Shown here: positions 5,303-5,383 of the stretch, in pieces
How the letters are laid out: the number at the start of each line of letters is the position of its first letter
Numbering within the stretch: position 1 is the first letter of the stretch
NCBI GenBank assembly: GCA_030639165.1
Contig: DAOWDF010000243.1
Span: 1-5,383, forward strand
Reading direction: 5' to 3'
Origin: Alphaproteobacteria bacterium
GTDB lineage: Bacteria; Pseudomonadota; Alphaproteobacteria; Micavibrionales; Micavibrionaceae
Length of the DNA stretch: 5,383 bases
Translations under genes and position numbers: made by a program
Notes under the pieces: model-generated
The model's input: the letters and a program-made list of their open reading frames with translations, nothing else
Database searches by the model: none
What the model was told of the DNA's origin: nothing

Positions 5303-5383
5303 CTAGTTTAAATATTGTTTAACCCATTGTCTTAGTTGTGCTAACTGGTCTGTTGGGTCACTGTTGTTAAATCTCCATTCGCA
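5303..5383 (-). CDS. IS1595-family-like transposase, last 26 codons (truncated by window edge)
   Basis: Reading in from the window end on the minus strand, the open frame gives CEWRFNNSDPTDQLAQLRQW, then VKQYLN, and stops at TAG (5303-5305). The EWRFN block followed by a helix with QLxxLRQWVK is the C-terminal signature of IS1595-type (ISXO2-like, DDE) transposases, which end just before the terminal repeat as seen here. The catalytic domain and the start lie outside the window, so it cannot be said whether the transposase is intact. It is convergent with the FliK-like gene. Confidence 0.65.
   Translation of the reverse strand, partial: CEWRFNNSDPTDQLAQLRQWVKQYLN

Larger units (their letters stand above)
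5286..5383 (-). mobile_element. Terminus of an IS1595-family-like insertion sequence (continues past the window)
   Basis: The boundary is placed at GGGG (5286-5289) because GGGGCTGTCCTAGCTAA has the form of an IS1595/IS1016-type terminal inverted repeat, and because the transposase C-terminus ends only 17 nt inside it. The transposase is on the minus strand, so this is the element's 3' end, pointing at the flagellar operon. The 8 bp just outside, AATTAAAA (5278-5285), would be the target duplication if the family's usual 8-bp duplication applies; the other copy is outside the window. Family assignment rests on the transposase tail and terminus style. Confidence 0.65.

Noticed and set aside
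1..5383. CRISPR arrays, tRNA or rRNA genes, riboswitches, toxin-antitoxin or other defence modules
   Set aside because: No regularly spaced repeats, cloverleaf-like or rRNA-like sequence, or recognisable defence proteins are visible on either strand.

Overview
The window is one end of a flagellar gene cluster, most likely from an AT-leaning alphaproteobacterium. The FlhA tail, the FlhF with TRxD in place of TKxD at G4, the FlhG, and the FliK-like protein downstream of flhG all look like the versions I recall from Rhodospirillales or Micavibrio-type lineages. The taxon is inferred from protein style only, since no rRNA or other marker is present.

Layout: (1) 2-589 is the 3' end of flhA, the flagellar export gate gene, cut by the window edge. 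(2) 590-666 is a short convergent gap holding a terminator for the next gene. (3) 667-1227, minus strand, encodes a small exported protein with a clear signal peptide and a probable NTF2-like fold; it is not a recognised flagellar gene, yet it sits between flhA and flhF. (4) 1228-1384 is a very AT-rich divergent promoter region with a 16-bp inverted repeat over the presumed -35 of the flhF promoter. (5) 1385-5184 is a tight plus-strand operon: flhF (SRP-type GTPase), flhG (MinD/ParA-type ATPase, 4-nt ATGA overlap with flhF) and a 628-aa FliK-like protein starting 6 nt after flhG. (6) 5185-5285 is a short intergenic stretch ending in a 10-codon start of a possible gene with a Shine-Dalgarno sequence. 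(7) From 5286 to the window end is the terminus of an IS1595-like insertion sequence, with the last 26 codons of its transposase on the minus strand; it appears to have split the small gene.

How they work together: FlhF and FlhG set flagellum position and number. FlhF is a GTP-dependent factor that places the first basal-body parts, and FlhG is its ATPase antagonist. FlhA is the export gate that receives axial substrates, and a FliK-like protein would measure hook length and switch the gate to filament export. I see no unrecognised multi-gene system here. The points most worth a second look are the IS-interrupted start of a gene after the operon, the odd secreted-protein gene inside the flagellar locus with its shared, possibly operator-controlled promoter region, the lineage-specific departures of FlhF and FlhG from textbook motifs, and the fast-evolving AT-rich core of the FliK-like gene.
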